A stretch of DNA of 64,000 nt from Hoeflea_A sp965228785 (GTDB lineage: Bacteria > Pseudomonadota > Alphaproteobacteria > Rhizobiales > Rhizobiaceae). Positions 1 through 8,709 of the stretch are shown piece by piece. Position numbers and translations under genes: made by a program. The notes beneath the pieces were generated by a model. That model worked only from the letters and a program-made list of their open reading frames with translations. It was not told the DNA's origin and searched no databases. The DNA is taken from the NCBI GenBank assembly GCA_965228785.1, contig CBDDIF010000001.1:2294001-2358000 (forward strand). The letters are read 5' to 3'. The first letter of the stretch is position 1. Every line of letters starts with the position of its first letter.

Positions 1-10
1 CGTCTGGACG

Positions 11-1360
11 GTGTTCGACAATGCGATAGTGTCGCAAACCGCCTCGGCGATTGCGTTTTTGCTGTTTCTCGTGCTCGCCCAGGGACACTTTGGTTTGCGA
101 GAGCGCATGTTGCTGTTGTTGGCAACCGTGGCCACCAGTGTCGCCTTTCTGCTGCTTGCAGAAGATGCCCTGCCGGAAATTGTCAATGACCTGTCGCGAG
201 CCGCTTACCTGGCTGCTTTCATGCTGCTCGTGACGAGCCTGAGACAGGGCGCTTTCGGCTCCAATTCGGTTCTGAACATCGGACGCTATCTGACCAGCCA
301 ACCACCGGGCCGACGTTACGTTGCGCTGCATGTCGGTGGGCATTTCATGGGCGTGCTCTTGAATTTTGGCGCCATCAGTCTGCTCGGCCCGATGATACGT
401 CGTGGCGTCGAAGCAAAGCGCGAAGACGGTCCACCGGAACTGTCCGATATCCGGTTGCGTCGCCAGATCAGTGCCCTTAGTCGCGGTTTTTCCTGGTTCA
501 ATATGTGGGCGCCGACGGCAATCGCGCAGGCCGTGGTCTTGGCGGTGGTACCGGGCTCCCGAGCGGTCGTCATTGCCGTTTCGGGCGTGGTGATTGCGTC
601 GTTGCTCCTGCTCGCCGGCTGGGCCGAGGATCGGGTGACCGGTCACCGGGCGCGGTTGCGTTTCGTCGAGGCTGGCGTCGATGTTCGCAGCGAGCCACCG
701 CCGGATGTTCCATGGGGTGCGCTGATGCGTTTTCTTGCTGTCGCAGCAACTCTGCTCGGCCTGGCGTGGATCATCAGCAAGCTAAGCGGGATGGCACTTG
801 TTTCAGCCATCATGGCGGCGGCTGTCCCAGTCACAATCCTTTGGATGGCGGAGCAGGAGTCGTTTCGCGCCGAAAAGATCGCCGAAAGGACCAAGACGCT
901 GTTCGGCCGGGTGATCCCCAGCGGCAGCCCGGAAGCGGCCACTTTGGGGCTAGCCGGTTTCGTCGGGATCCTGACGGCGACCCTGGTCAATCGTGAGTGG
1001 CTGGCGACATACCTGTCGCCGTGGATACCAGGGCCGGATTTCGTCTACTTGGCGGTTTCGGCCATCATCCCGCTGGCGTCCTGTGTTGGACTTCCGCCGA
1101 TGATGACAGTGACGTTTTTCGGCGGGCTACTGGCAACAATGCCGGACCTTCAGCTCAACCCCAGCATTCTGGCCCTGTCACTGCTGGTCGGCTGGGCCCT
1201 CAACCTGACCGGCTCTCCATTCAGTGCCACCTCGCTTTTGCTGTCGCGGGTTGCCGGCATTCCCGGCATCACGCATTCCTGGCGCTGGAACGGCATCTTC
1301 AGCGTGATTTCATGGGTGGTTGCAGCAGGTGTCATGCTCACGGTGGCGCGTTTTCTCTGA
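11..1360 (+). CDS. Polytopic membrane protein, family not recognised; 5' end may be outside the window
   Basis: Encodes 449 residues from a GTG at position 11. The frame stays open to the left edge and no ribosome binding site is visible in the first 10 bases, so the true start may lie outside. The protein has roughly ten hydrophobic segments, with a cytoplasmic-looking charged stretch around residues 130-150 and another around 205-230. The C-terminal half contains NLTGSPFSATS near residue 400, the kind of small-residue Asn/Gly/Pro turn found in ion-transporter-superfamily re-entrant loops. That is only a resemblance. It converges with the haem membrane protein that ends at 1372. I do not recognise the family; a transporter or permease role is inference from topology alone. 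Confidence 0.6.
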   Translation: MFDNAIVSQTASAIAFLLFLVLAQGHFGLRERMLLLLATVATSVAFLLLAEDALPEIVNDLSRAAYLAAFMLLVTSLRQGAFGSNSVLNIGRYLTSQPPGRRYVALHVGGHFMGVLLNFGAISLLGPMIRRGVEAKREDGPPELSDIRLRRQISALSRGFSWFNMWAPTAIAQAVVLAVVPGSRAVVIAVSGVVIASLLLLAGWAEDRVTGHRARLRFVEAGVDVRSEPPPDVPWGALMRFLAVAATLLGLAWIISKLSGMALVSAIMAAAVPVTILWMAEQESFRAEKIAERTKTLFGRVIPSGSPEAATLGLAGFVGILTATLVNREWLATYLSPWIPGPDFVYLAVSAIIPLASCVGLPPMMTVTFFGGLLATMPDLQLNPSILALSLLVGWALNLTGSPFSATSLLLSRVAGIPGITHSWRWNGIFSVISWVVAAGVMLTVARFL

Positions 1361-1371
1361 TGTAAGGGCCG

Positions 1372-1983
1372 TCACGTTTTTTGACCCGGTCGAATTGCCC
1401 ACACCCTGAGGTCGACCAGCACTTTGGCGGTTGCTGCAATCACCAAAGCACAGAGGATGACTTTCGACACCGGTTCCATGGTCCCTTCGATCAAGACCGC
1501 GTGCACGACGCTCCCGACGATGATCACGACCGCCAGAGATGTGTGGGCGAGCCGCCAGGTTCGCGGTTTCAAACGCATCCGACGACGAAATGCGGCCAGA
1601 AGCGCGGCCGCGAAAACCGCCCACATGGCAATCACGCCCCAGGCGGAAAACGGCGTTGGCGAGTTGAACAGAAGCGCATCCACCACATCTGGCGGACTGG
1701 TGATCCACAGCGCCGCAACGTGAACGATGACTGCTGCAACCAGCAGGCCGCCAACCCAACGATGCACTCGTTTCCCCTGCGACGGGGACAAGCCTGGCAG
1801 ATATCCGCCTGTCAGTAGAGGCTGAAGCAGCAGCAACGCCATTGCCAAAACGCCGGCGAAACCGGCAGCGATGTAAATGGGTTCGCGCCAGGCGAGCAGC
1901 GGGCTAGCAGCGGCGAGAGCGATCGGCACAACAATGGCGGTGGTCAGGGTGGCCCAGATCAGAGGCCCACGCAAAGAGCCCAA
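1372..1983 (-). CDS. Ferric-reductase-like transmembrane domain protein
   Basis: About 203 residues, six hydrophobic segments. Histidines sit in two membrane helices in the arrangement typical of bis-haem ferric reductase/MsrQ-like domains: HRW and HVAALW around residues 74-89, and HTSL and HAVLIEG around 147-165. Such proteins pass electrons through the membrane; no FAD/NAD domain is attached, so an external partner is needed. The start chosen is a TTG four bases after the stop of the upstream dioxygenase-like gene; a second TTG lies three codons further in, and no ATG is available. It forms a two-gene operon with the Tat-exported protein 1988-2476, which suggests that the pair works together at the periplasmic face. 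The physiological substrate is unknown. Confidence 0.75.
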   Translation of the reverse strand: MGSLRGPLIWATLTTAIVVPIALAAASPLLAWREPIYIAAGFAGVLAMALLLLQPLLTGGYLPGLSPSQGKRVHRWVGGLLVAAVIVHVAALWITSPPDVVDALLFNSPTPFSAWGVIAMWAVFAAALLAAFRRRMRLKPRTWRLAHTSLAVVIIVGSVVHAVLIEGTMEPVSKVILCALVIAATAKVLVDLRVWAIRPGQKT

Positions 1984-1987
1984 CCCG

Positions 1988-2476
1988 TCAGACCGGCTGC
2001 AGAACGAAATGTGCCTCCAGGCTGGTATTCTTGGCGCTGCGCATTATCGGTCGCAAAAACACGGTTTCGAAATCACTGCTGTCATAGGCGAGGTGACCGT
2101 GGGGCTGTCCGAAGGCAGGAACAATCTGCGGCATCTCCAGGCGGAAGACGCCGTTTGCGTCGGTAAGCGTGGCGCCATGGCTGTGAGGGTCGCGCTCATG
2201 CCCTTCGGTCGTGTGAGCCCAGATCTGGATCCGCTGGCCGGCGAGGGGAGCGCCATCGCCGGCTCGGCGAACCGTGCCGCTCATCCAGAACCCGCCGCCA
2301 CCAATACGCTCAACGATGGGCGCGCCCTTGAGGTAGTTGTTGGAACCACCGCGCATCGAACGCGTGGCCGACAAGCCGTCTGCGCTGGCGGATCCATGCA
2401 GTCCGGGAATGCCAGACATCGTCAGGGCGCCAGTTGCGAGGAGCAGGGTTCTGCGGTTGAAGAGGTCAGTCGTCAT
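1988..2476 (-). CDS. Tat-exported intradiol dioxygenase-like protein
   Basis: A 162-residue protein with a twin-arginine signal (NRRTLLLATG at residues 7-16, followed by a hydrophobic segment and a likely Ala-X-Ala cut near residue 32). The remainder is a short beta-sandwich of the intradiol ring-cleavage dioxygenase superfamily: GTVRRAGDGAPLAGQRIQIW, then TDANGVFRLEMP and PHGHLAY. The His-X-His iron-ligand motif is present (residues about 127-129), but the tyrosine usually found just before it is replaced by Phe in PAFGQPHGH, so catalytic competence is doubtful. The start is supported by AGGAGAG seven bases upstream. It is the first gene of an operon with the ferric-reductase-like membrane protein, which could supply electrons or receive them. 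Confidence 0.7.
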   Translation of the reverse strand: MTTDLFNRRTLLLATGALTMSGIPGLHGSASADGLSATRSMRGGSNNYLKGAPIVERIGGGGFWMSGTVRRAGDGAPLAGQRIQIWAHTTEGHERDPHSHGATLTDANGVFRLEMPQIVPAFGQPHGHLAYDSSDFETVFLRPIMRSAKNTSLEAHFVLQPV

Positions 2477-2705
2477 GTCGATCTCTCCTGCTATGGGAGT
2501 GTTTGGCCGCTGGGGCGAATTAAATTCCGTAGCGGGAAGTATAGTGCGATTGTGGCCATTTCCGAGCCCTGATCCCTCGGTGAGGGTGATTTTGCGTGCT
2601 CACGGTTTCGTGAAGCCAGGCGTCAAACGGCAAGTGCCCTTCGTTGGCATTCGGAGCGTTGGGATATAGCCTGTAAGTTGATTGTCAGGAGAGAGCAGAC
2701 CCAAA

Positions 2706-3314
2706 GTGAAGGGACAATTGGACTTCTTCTACTTTATCGGCAGCGTTTATGCCTATCTGGCCAGCATGCGGATCGGCAATCTGGCATCACAGGCCGGCGT
2801 TTCCGTGAACTGGCGTCCGTTCAGCGTTCGGGACATTATGATCGAACAGGACAACCTTCCACGCAACCAGCCGCACAAACTGGCCTATATCTGGCGTGAT
2901 TGCGAAAGGCGAGCTTTGAAGAATGGCGTGCCTCATGTCGGCAAACCGCCATACCCGATCGATCCTGATCAACTGGCCAACCGTGTGGCGACGTTTGCGA
3001 AGACCGAGGGTTGGTGCGAGGACTTTTCGAGGTCTGCATTTCGGTCCTGGTTTCTCGACGGGGCCGTGGTTGGTGCACCGGGTACGCTGGAACCGATCAT
3101 TCATTCCCTCGGCCATGATCCCGACCGCGTTCTGGCGCGCTCCGATGACGAGGATATCCGGGCGCTTTATGCGGCAGAAACTGATGTGGCGCGTCAGGCC
3201 GGCGGATTTGGATCGCCAACGTTCATTGTCGATGGCGAGGTGTTCTGGGGTGACGACCGTCTAGAAGAGGCGATCGCCTGGGCGGCGGGCGTGCATCCGG
3301 CGCAGAACCGATAG
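2706..3314 (+). CDS. 2-hydroxychromene-2-carboxylate isomerase / DsbA-family (GST kappa-like) protein
   Basis: Thioredoxin-fold DsbA-like protein of about 202 residues. The N-terminus LDFFYFIGSVYAYLAS matches the strand and active-site Ser/Tyr turn of 2-hydroxychromene-2-carboxylate isomerases, and the C-terminal GGFGSPTFIVDGEVFWGDDRL is the usual cis-Pro and FWG region of that family. Known members use glutathione to isomerise an intermediate of naphthalene degradation, but many homologues have no known substrate. A TTG at 2682 is also in frame; I prefer the GTG at 2706 because AGGAGAG (2687-2693) lies twelve bases ahead and the protein then starts right at the first strand. It stands alone before the esterase gene, with a 29-base gap, so the two may be cotranscribed. 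Confidence 0.85.
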   Translation: MKGQLDFFYFIGSVYAYLASMRIGNLASQAGVSVNWRPFSVRDIMIEQDNLPRNQPHKLAYIWRDCERRALKNGVPHVGKPPYPIDPDQLANRVATFAKTEGWCEDFSRSAFRSWFLDGAVVGAPGTLEPIIHSLGHDPDRVLARSDDEDIRALYAAETDVARQAGGFGSPTFIVDGEVFWGDDRLEEAIAWAAGVHPAQNR

Positions 3315-3343
3315 TGACCAATCCCTAACGAAGGGAAAGACTC

Positions 3344-4237
3344 ATGCCCAGTGCGCAGGCGGTTGCCGCAAAACGTTCGCTGGTCAAGGAGCATGTCGAC
3401 CTGGAACGATCAGTGGACGATGAGCGTCGGGATTGGAACGAATGGGGAAGGACGCTCATGCTATCTCCCCGATCGACCATTGAAATCATCGATCTGGATG
3501 GCGTGACATGTGCTTGTCTGCGCCCGAAGGCCGATCCCGTCAGGGCGACAATCGTGTACGCTCACGGTGGTGGCCTGACCACCGGATCGATACTGACCCA
3601 TCGCGCTTTTGCCTCTGAGCTTTCCGTTGCGACAGCCTGTGAGGTGATCCTGCCGGACTACCGGCTCTTGCCGGAAAGCGAGCCGTCGGCTCCAAGCGAC
3701 GACGTTTTCAGGGTGTTTGCCCGTATTGCTGCGGCAGTTGCTGTAGAATCGCAACCGATTTTTCTTGGAGGCGACAGTTCCGGCGGAGGCCTGGCTTTGA
3801 CGGTGGCAAAACTGGCGGTTGAACGCAAAGTCACCGCTCCTTCCGGCTGTTTCGCGATTTCCGGGGCTTTCGATGCCACGCTTTCAAGCGATAGTCACAC
3901 GGTCAACGACGATGTCGATCCGATATTATCTTTCGAAGTTCTTCGGCATTGGCAAACACAACTGGGGTCACAAGTCGACTACGAAGACCCCAGGATCTCT
4001 CCGATGTTTTCCGACTTGAGTGGATTGCCGCCGACGCTGTTACTGGCCGGCACCGATGAAGTTTGGTTGGATGACACCAGGCGCATGCACGCTTTGCTCA
4101 CGCAGTCCGGTTGCGAAAGCGGTATGAAAATCTTTGACGGGATGTGGCATGTCTGGCCAATGACGTCCGGTCTGCCGGAAACGGCAGATGCACTTCGGAC
4201 ACTCTCGGACTTCATTGGGCGTCAATGCGAACCCTAG
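3344..4237 (+). CDS. Alpha/beta hydrolase, HSL-type esterase
   Basis: 297 residues, the normal length for hormone-sensitive-lipase-like (family IV) bacterial esterases. The oxyanion-hole motif HGGG is at residues 74-77. The nucleophile elbow GDSSG is at 143-147 with catalytic Ser145. The acid is probably Asp238 in AGTDEVWLDD and the histidine is His269 in MWHVW. No signal peptide, so cytoplasmic. It likely hydrolyses short-chain carboxylic esters; the natural substrate is not evident. It follows the DsbA-fold isomerase closely and overlaps the 3' end of the convergent TRAP permease by four bases. A purine-rich AAGGGAAAG precedes the ATG. Confidence 0.9.
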   Translation: MPSAQAVAAKRSLVKEHVDLERSVDDERRDWNEWGRTLMLSPRSTIEIIDLDGVTCACLRPKADPVRATIVYAHGGGLTTGSILTHRAFASELSVATACEVILPDYRLLPESEPSAPSDDVFRVFARIAAAVAVESQPIFLGGDSSGGGLALTVAKLAVERKVTAPSGCFAISGAFDATLSSDSHTVNDDVDPILSFEVLRHWQTQLGSQVDYEDPRISPMFSDLSGLPPTLLLAGTDEVWLDDTRRMHALLTQSGCESGMKIFDGMWHVWPMTSGLPETADALRTLSDFIGRQCEP

Positions 4238-5616
4238 CCCAGCATCAGCCGAGGCAGCCACAGGACGATGCCGGGAAATGCGATCAGCACCGCGACGGTG
4301 ATGACGTCGGCCACGAAAAACGGGGTGGCGCCGCGGAACACGTCCTGCACCGAGATGTCGTTGCGGACGCCGGCCACGACGAAACAGTTGAGTCCGATTG
4401 GTGGGGTGATCAGGCACAGTTCGGCCATCTTGACGACGATGATGCCGAACCAGATGGCGCATTCGGTGCCGGACATGCCTAGCGCCGATTCCGATGCCAG
4501 CACGTTTTCGCCACCGTTGAGCGCAATGACGGCCGGGAAGGTGACGGGCAGGGTCAGGATCAGCATGCCGATCGCGTCCATGAACATGCCGAGCACCACA
4601 TAGGCGGCGAGGATGTAGAGCAGCGTCACCAGCGGCGGTTGATCGAGCCCGGTAATCCAGTCGGCGAAAGCTCCCGGCAGATCGGCAAAACCCAGATAGC
4701 GCACGAAGATCAGCACGCCCCAGATCATGGTGAAGATCATCGCCGTCAGCTTGGCTGTCTCCATCAACGCGCTCTTCAGCTGGCCCCAGCGCATGCCCTT
4801 GTAGAGCGCCATGACCAGGATGACGAAAGCGCCGAGAGCGCCCGCCTCGGTGGGCGTCCCCCAGCCGAAATAGATGCAGTAGATGATGATCCCCACGACC
4901 GCGAAGATCGGGAATGAACCTGGCAGCGCTTCAAACCGCTCCGTCCAGCTGTAGCCTTTGACCGGGGGGCCGAGATCCTTGCGAAACCGTGCCATCAGGA
5001 CGATCAGGGCGCCGTAAATCAAGGCGGAAACGAACCCGGGCAGAAAGCCGGCGAGCAGCAATTGTCCGACACTGGCCTCGACGATGATGGCGTAGATCAC
5101 CAGGATGGCTGATGGCGGGATGAGTGAGGCCAACGTACCGCCGGCCGCCACCACACCGGCGGCAAAACGCCGGTCGTAGCCAAGTTCCAGCATTTCCGGA
5201 ATGGCGATCCGGGCGAAGACCGCCGATGTGGCGACCGAGGCGCCTGAAACGGCGGCAAAGCCGGCGGTCGCGAATACGGTGGCGACGCCGAGCCCGCCAG
5301 GAAGCCAGCCGACCCAGCGTTTGGCGGCCTCGAAGAGCGCCTTTGTCAACCCGGCATAGTAGCCAAGGTAGCCGATGAGGATAAACACCGGGATGAGGCT
5401 CAACACGTGTGTCGACATCTTCGAATGCGGAACCTGTCCGACGATCCGAAGGGCGGTCCAGAACCCGCGGTCGACGCCCTGTCCCTTGTCGAACGCGAAG
5501 ATGATGAAAAGGCCGACGAAGCCGATCAGCGCCGTGGCAAAAGCAACGCGCACACCGCCAATCACCAGCAGCACGAGAACGCCTGCCAGCAAGATGCCCA
5601 TCTCGATCGCGGTCAT
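4234..5616 (-). CDS. dctM: TRAP transporter large permease subunit (DctM)
   Basis: 460 residues, all membrane segments, matching the DctM family: an N-terminal MTAIEMGILLAG helix, GYYAGLTKALFEAAKRWVG, the TSAVFARIAIPEMLELGYDRRFA stretch shortened here, and the late motif MDAIGMLILTLPV with PPIGLN near the C-terminus. It forms the Na+-coupled translocation channel for an organic anion delivered by the periplasmic binding protein. The start overlaps the dctQ stop by four bases (translational coupling). It is the last gene of the dctPQM operon reading leftwards from 7296. The ligand cannot be told from the permease. Confidence 0.95.
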   Translation of the reverse strand: MTAIEMGILLAGVLVLLVIGGVRVAFATALIGFVGLFIIFAFDKGQGVDRGFWTALRIVGQVPHSKMSTHVLSLIPVFILIGYLGYYAGLTKALFEAAKRWVGWLPGGLGVATVFATAGFAAVSGASVATSAVFARIAIPEMLELGYDRRFAAGVVAAGGTLASLIPPSAILVIYAIIVEASVGQLLLAGFLPGFVSALIYGALIVLMARFRKDLGPPVKGYSWTERFEALPGSFPIFAVVGIIIYCIYFGWGTPTEAGALGAFVILVMALYKGMRWGQLKSALMETAKLTAMIFTMIWGVLIFVRYLGFADLPGAFADWITGLDQPPLVTLLYILAAYVVLGMFMDAIGMLILTLPVTFPAVIALNGGENVLASESALGMSGTECAIWFGIIVVKMAELCLITPPIGLNCFVVAGVRNDISVQDVFRGATPFFVADVITVAVLIAFPGIVLWLPRLMLG

Positions 5617-6230
5617 CGATTATCCTCCGCGCCGGAGACGGTTTCGGCCTCGTGGGCCGCGACGGCGGCGGCATCTTCGATCAGCGGCACGGCGACCGGC
5701 GACTGCTCGCCCGACCACAAAGCACGCCAATAGCCCCAGACCTGCAGAGCCAGCCGCAGCAGAAGCAGCAGGAACATGATCGGAACCAGCAGCTTGACCG
5801 GCCAGGTCGGCAGATTGATATCGATGGTACTGTCGCCGAGTTTCAGCGCCCGTTCCGCATGGCTCCAGGAGCCGACCGTAAGGATGAATGTCAACGCACC
5901 CATCAGAATGACCGAGAACAGTTCGAAGGCCCACAGGAAGCGGCCGTGCAAGGCGCGAACCACGATATCCATGCGGATATGGCTGCCCAGTCGTTGGCAA
6001 TAGGCGATGCCGAGAAAGGCAACGATGGGTACGGCCTGGACGATCCAGTCGATGAACCCGGGGACCGGAAGGTTGAAGAGCTTCCGGCCGAGAATGTTGG
6101 CGACAGCCAGCAGCATGATGGCGAGGATGAACAGCCCCGCCGTCAGGGTCATGGCGCTTTCGATGCGAAACAGGAACCGGTCGGCGCGCGACAGCGCGCT
6201 GTCATCGGATCGGACGTTGCTTGTGGTCAT
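5613..6230 (-). CDS. dctQ: TRAP transporter small permease subunit (DctQ)
   Basis: 205 residues with four transmembrane segments after a charged N-terminal tail and with an acidic, Ala-rich C-terminal extension. The core contains the DctQ signature NILGRKLFNLPVPGFIDW around residues 45-62 and YCQRLGSHIRMDI around 77-89. It pairs with DctM to form the membrane part of the TRAP carrier. No good ribosome binding site precedes the ATG; a stem-loop (6244-6270) sits just upstream, between dctP and dctQ, and may lower expression of the permeases relative to the binding protein. Confidence 0.93.
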   Translation of the reverse strand: MTTSNVRSDDSALSRADRFLFRIESAMTLTAGLFILAIMLLAVANILGRKLFNLPVPGFIDWIVQAVPIVAFLGIAYCQRLGSHIRMDIVVRALHGRFLWAFELFSVILMGALTFILTVGSWSHAERALKLGDSTIDINLPTWPVKLLVPIMFLLLLLRLALQVWGYWRALWSGEQSPVAVPLIEDAAAVAAHEAETVSGAEDNR

Positions 6231-6243
6231 GGTCGATAAGCGA

Positions 6244-6270
6244 AGGGCCCGCCGAATTTCGACGGACCCT
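6244..6270 (-). terminator. Stem-loop between dctP and dctQ
   Basis: On the minus strand AGGGTCCGTCGA pairs with TCGGCGGGCCCT: twelve consecutive pairs including two G-U wobbles, loop AAT. It starts 12 bases after the dctP stop and has no T-run after it. It is therefore more likely an attenuating or mRNA-3'-protecting hairpin that favours the abundant binding protein than a complete terminator. Confidence 0.6.
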
Positions 6271-6282
6271 CACTGGATTGGA

Positions 6283-7296
6283 TTAGTTGGTTTTCTGCTC
6301 TTTCAGCGTCTTCATGACCAGGTCGTAGAGCTCTTGTCCCGGCAGACCCTGGGCATTCATGTCGGCAATCCACTTTTCGCGGATCGGGTCGGCAGCTGCT
6401 TTGCGGAAAGCGTCAACCTCGCCCTGGTCAAGTTGCACCTTCTGGACATTCTTTTCCTCAAGAACTTTGTCCCACTTGGCAAGCAGTTCGCCGTAGTTGG
6501 CGATGTAGTGGGCGATGGCTTCATCGATCGACGAGTCGAGCGCTTCTCGATGTTCGGGCGAGAGCGCGTCATAGGCCTCGATATTGACCACGACCGGACA
6601 GTTGACGGTGCCCGGGTTGAGGTTCGCCGTCCACCATTTCGCCAGGTCGATCGTGCGGAAGGCGAAATGCGCATGGGGTGCAAAGGCGACGGTGTCCACG
6701 ACACCCGATTCCATGGCGTTGTAGGCTTCTGTTGCGGTCACTGAAGTCGGCACCGCGCCGACTGCCTTGAAGGCATTGCCGATACCACCGGTGGCGCGGA
6801 CGCGCATGCCGTCGAATTTCGCCAGCGTATCGCGCGGTTCGCCCGTGCCGACGATGTTGTACTGCGGCATCGGCGAGGGCATCAGAAGCTTGGCATTCCA
6901 GCGCGCCAGGTCGGCCTGGGTTGCCGGGTGGTTGTAGATGGCTTTGCTGACGGCCACTTCTTCGTCGAGGTCGCTGACGCCGATGAAGGGCAGTTCAAGC
7001 ACGGTGATCGTCGGATTCTTGTCTCGATGGTAGCCAGCGCAGAACTGGGCCATCTCGAAGGCGCCGATGGAAATGCCGTCGAGGTTCTCGCGGTTCTTCG
7101 ACAGACCGCCATAGGAAATGTTCAGGGTGAAGTCGCCATTGGTCTTGGCGTTGACCAGTTCGGCGAGCTTTTCGATATGTTCGGTAAAGGCGCGGCGTTT
7201 ACCCCACACCGAGACGTTCCACTCCGTGGCGAAAGCCTCGCCGACCAGGAATGTGGCAGCGGTCGCCGCTATTGTCAGTTTCAGATAGGTCTTCAT
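6283..7296 (-). CDS. dctP: TRAP transporter substrate-binding protein (DctP)
   Basis: 337 residues with an N-terminal signal peptide (Lys at 2 and 6, hydrophobic core, cleavage after AFA near residue 23). The body is a DctP-type periplasmic receptor: DGMRVRATGG near residue 165 supplies the conserved Arg that normally clamps a ligand carboxylate, followed by EAYNAMESGVVDTVAF. The ligand is probably a carboxylate, but its identity is not visible. The ATG is preceded by GGAGGAATAAC. First gene of dctPQM; divergent from chaA across a 178-base gap. Confidence 0.93.
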   Translation of the reverse strand: MKTYLKLTIAATAATFLVGEAFATEWNVSVWGKRRAFTEHIEKLAELVNAKTNGDFTLNISYGGLSKNRENLDGISIGAFEMAQFCAGYHRDKNPTITVLELPFIGVSDLDEEVAVSKAIYNHPATQADLARWNAKLLMPSPMPQYNIVGTGEPRDTLAKFDGMRVRATGGIGNAFKAVGAVPTSVTATEAYNAMESGVVDTVAFAPHAHFAFRTIDLAKWWTANLNPGTVNCPVVVNIEAYDALSPEHREALDSSIDEAIAHYIANYGELLAKWDKVLEEKNVQKVQLDQGEVDAFRKAAADPIREKWIADMNAQGLPGQELYDLVMKTLKEQKTN

Positions 7297-7340
7297 GTTA
7301 TTCCTCCCATATTCTGCTCACCCCCAACTAGATGGCAGAA

Positions 7341-7390
7341 TTCCAATAAATTCAAGTCGAAGACGTTAACGAATGACCTCGACTTTGGAA
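7341..7390. promoter_or_regulatory. Composite inverted repeat in the dctP-chaA intergenic gap
   Basis: AAGTCGA (7354-7360) faces TCGACTT (7379-7385) with 18 bases between, flanked outside by TTCCA (7341-7345) and TGGAA (7386-7390). It lies between two divergent genes and could be a regulator site for the TRAP operon. No regulator gene adjoins it, so this is only a candidate. Confidence 0.3.
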
Positions 7391-7474
7391 TAACCTCACG
7401 CATTGCATCGGCGTTCTTGAATGATAGTGTGCCGTCACCATATCGGCGCCGAAACACAACGGAACACTCGCTTC

Positions 7475-8581
7475 ATGCTTAGATTCATCCGATCGGAATA
7501 CGCCCTGATCATTGGGCTGCTGGTCACGGCGCTGTCATACGGGCCCGGGGCGTGGCTGTTTGCCGGCGTTTTCACACCGACGCTCTACAGCGTCCTCTTC
7601 ATCATTCTGTTTTTCACCATGCTGTTGCTGTCTTTTACGGCGGTGCGCCATGCGGATCATCTGGCAGCGCTGCTGGGCGAGCCGTACGGGACGTTGATTC
7701 TGACGATCGCGGTGATCACGATCGAAGTAGCACTGATTTCGGCCATCATGCTCAGCGGCGAATCCAATCCGGCGCTCGCTCGCGACACCATGATGGCGGT
7801 CCTGATGATCGTGTTGAACGGGGTTGTCGGGCTGGTTCTGGTTGTCGGCGGATTCTATCACAGCGAGCAGGAATTCAATCTGCGCGGCGCGCGCGCCTTT
7901 CTGGCTGTTCTGGTGACTCTGGCGACCATGACCCTGATCCTGCCGAAGTTCACACAGTCGACACCGGATCCGAGCCTCAATCGTATCCAGTCAGAGTGGT
8001 TCGCACTGATCACCATCGTCTTGTACGTGACCTTCCTTGCCATGCAGACCATGCGGCACCGATCGTTTTTCGTCCAACCCGGTGCCGAAGAAGGCAGCGA
8101 TGACGGCCATCATCATATGACCGGCTCACGTTCAGTCGGGTACCACGCCGTGCTGCTTGTCATTACATTGATCCCGGCGGTGCTGCTGTCCAAGAAACTG
8201 GCCATCCTGGTGGAGTTCGGGGTCACTTCCTGGGCGTTACCGGCGGCTCTCGGCGGTATCGTTATCGCCGCCCTTGTTTTGGCGCCCGAGGCGCTTGCAG
8301 CACTGGCATCTGCCCGCCAGAATTACCTGCAAAGAGCAGTCAATATCTGTCTCGGTTCCGGCTTGGCGACGATCGGGCTGACCGTGCCGGCGGCTCTGGC
8401 CATTTCCATCTATGCCAACCAGGATCTGGTGCTTGGCCTGAGCGACACAGACATGACGCTGCTGGTGCTGACCATGTTCGTCAGCGGTCTGACCTTCGGT
8501 GGCGTGCGCACGAACATGCTGCAGGGTGCGGTGCATCTTGTCATCTTCGTGGTCTATCTGGTGCTTGTGTTCAATCCCTGA
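7475..8581 (+). CDS. chaA: Calcium/proton antiporter ChaA (y4hA-like)
   Basis: 368 residues from the ATG at 7475, a member of the CaCA exchanger superfamily. The first alpha-repeat shows RHADHLAALLGEPYGTLILT, nearly the same as the E. coli ChaA motif, with acidic residues in EVALISAIM. A cytosolic His/Asp-rich loop (EEGSDDGHHHM) follows near residue 210, and the second repeat has APEALAAL. It exchanges cytoplasmic Ca2+ (or Na+/K+) for protons and aids alkaline and salt tolerance. An in-frame ATG at 7421 gives a longer N-terminus, but the 7475 start places Met right before the first helix as in homologues. Stands alone, upstream of cydAB in the same direction. Confidence 0.92.
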   Translation: MLRFIRSEYALIIGLLVTALSYGPGAWLFAGVFTPTLYSVLFIILFFTMLLLSFTAVRHADHLAALLGEPYGTLILTIAVITIEVALISAIMLSGESNPALARDTMMAVLMIVLNGVVGLVLVVGGFYHSEQEFNLRGARAFLAVLVTLATMTLILPKFTQSTPDPSLNRIQSEWFALITIVLYVTFLAMQTMRHRSFFVQPGAEEGSDDGHHHMTGSRSVGYHAVLLVITLIPAVLLSKKLAILVEFGVTSWALPAALGGIVIAALVLAPEALAALASARQNYLQRAVNICLGSGLATIGLTVPAALAISIYANQDLVLGLSDTDMTLLVLTMFVSGLTFGGVRTNMLQGAVHLVIFVVYLVLVFNP

Positions 8582-8709
8582 CGGATTGGCACGGGCAGTC
8601 GCTGCGGCAAATCTGCACAAGCGGAAGATTGCACTGAATGCAAAGTCTGGAATCGGTGTAAACTGTCGGTTGGCGGTGTTCGCCGCAGTCGCAACCTTGA
8701 GGTGACGCG

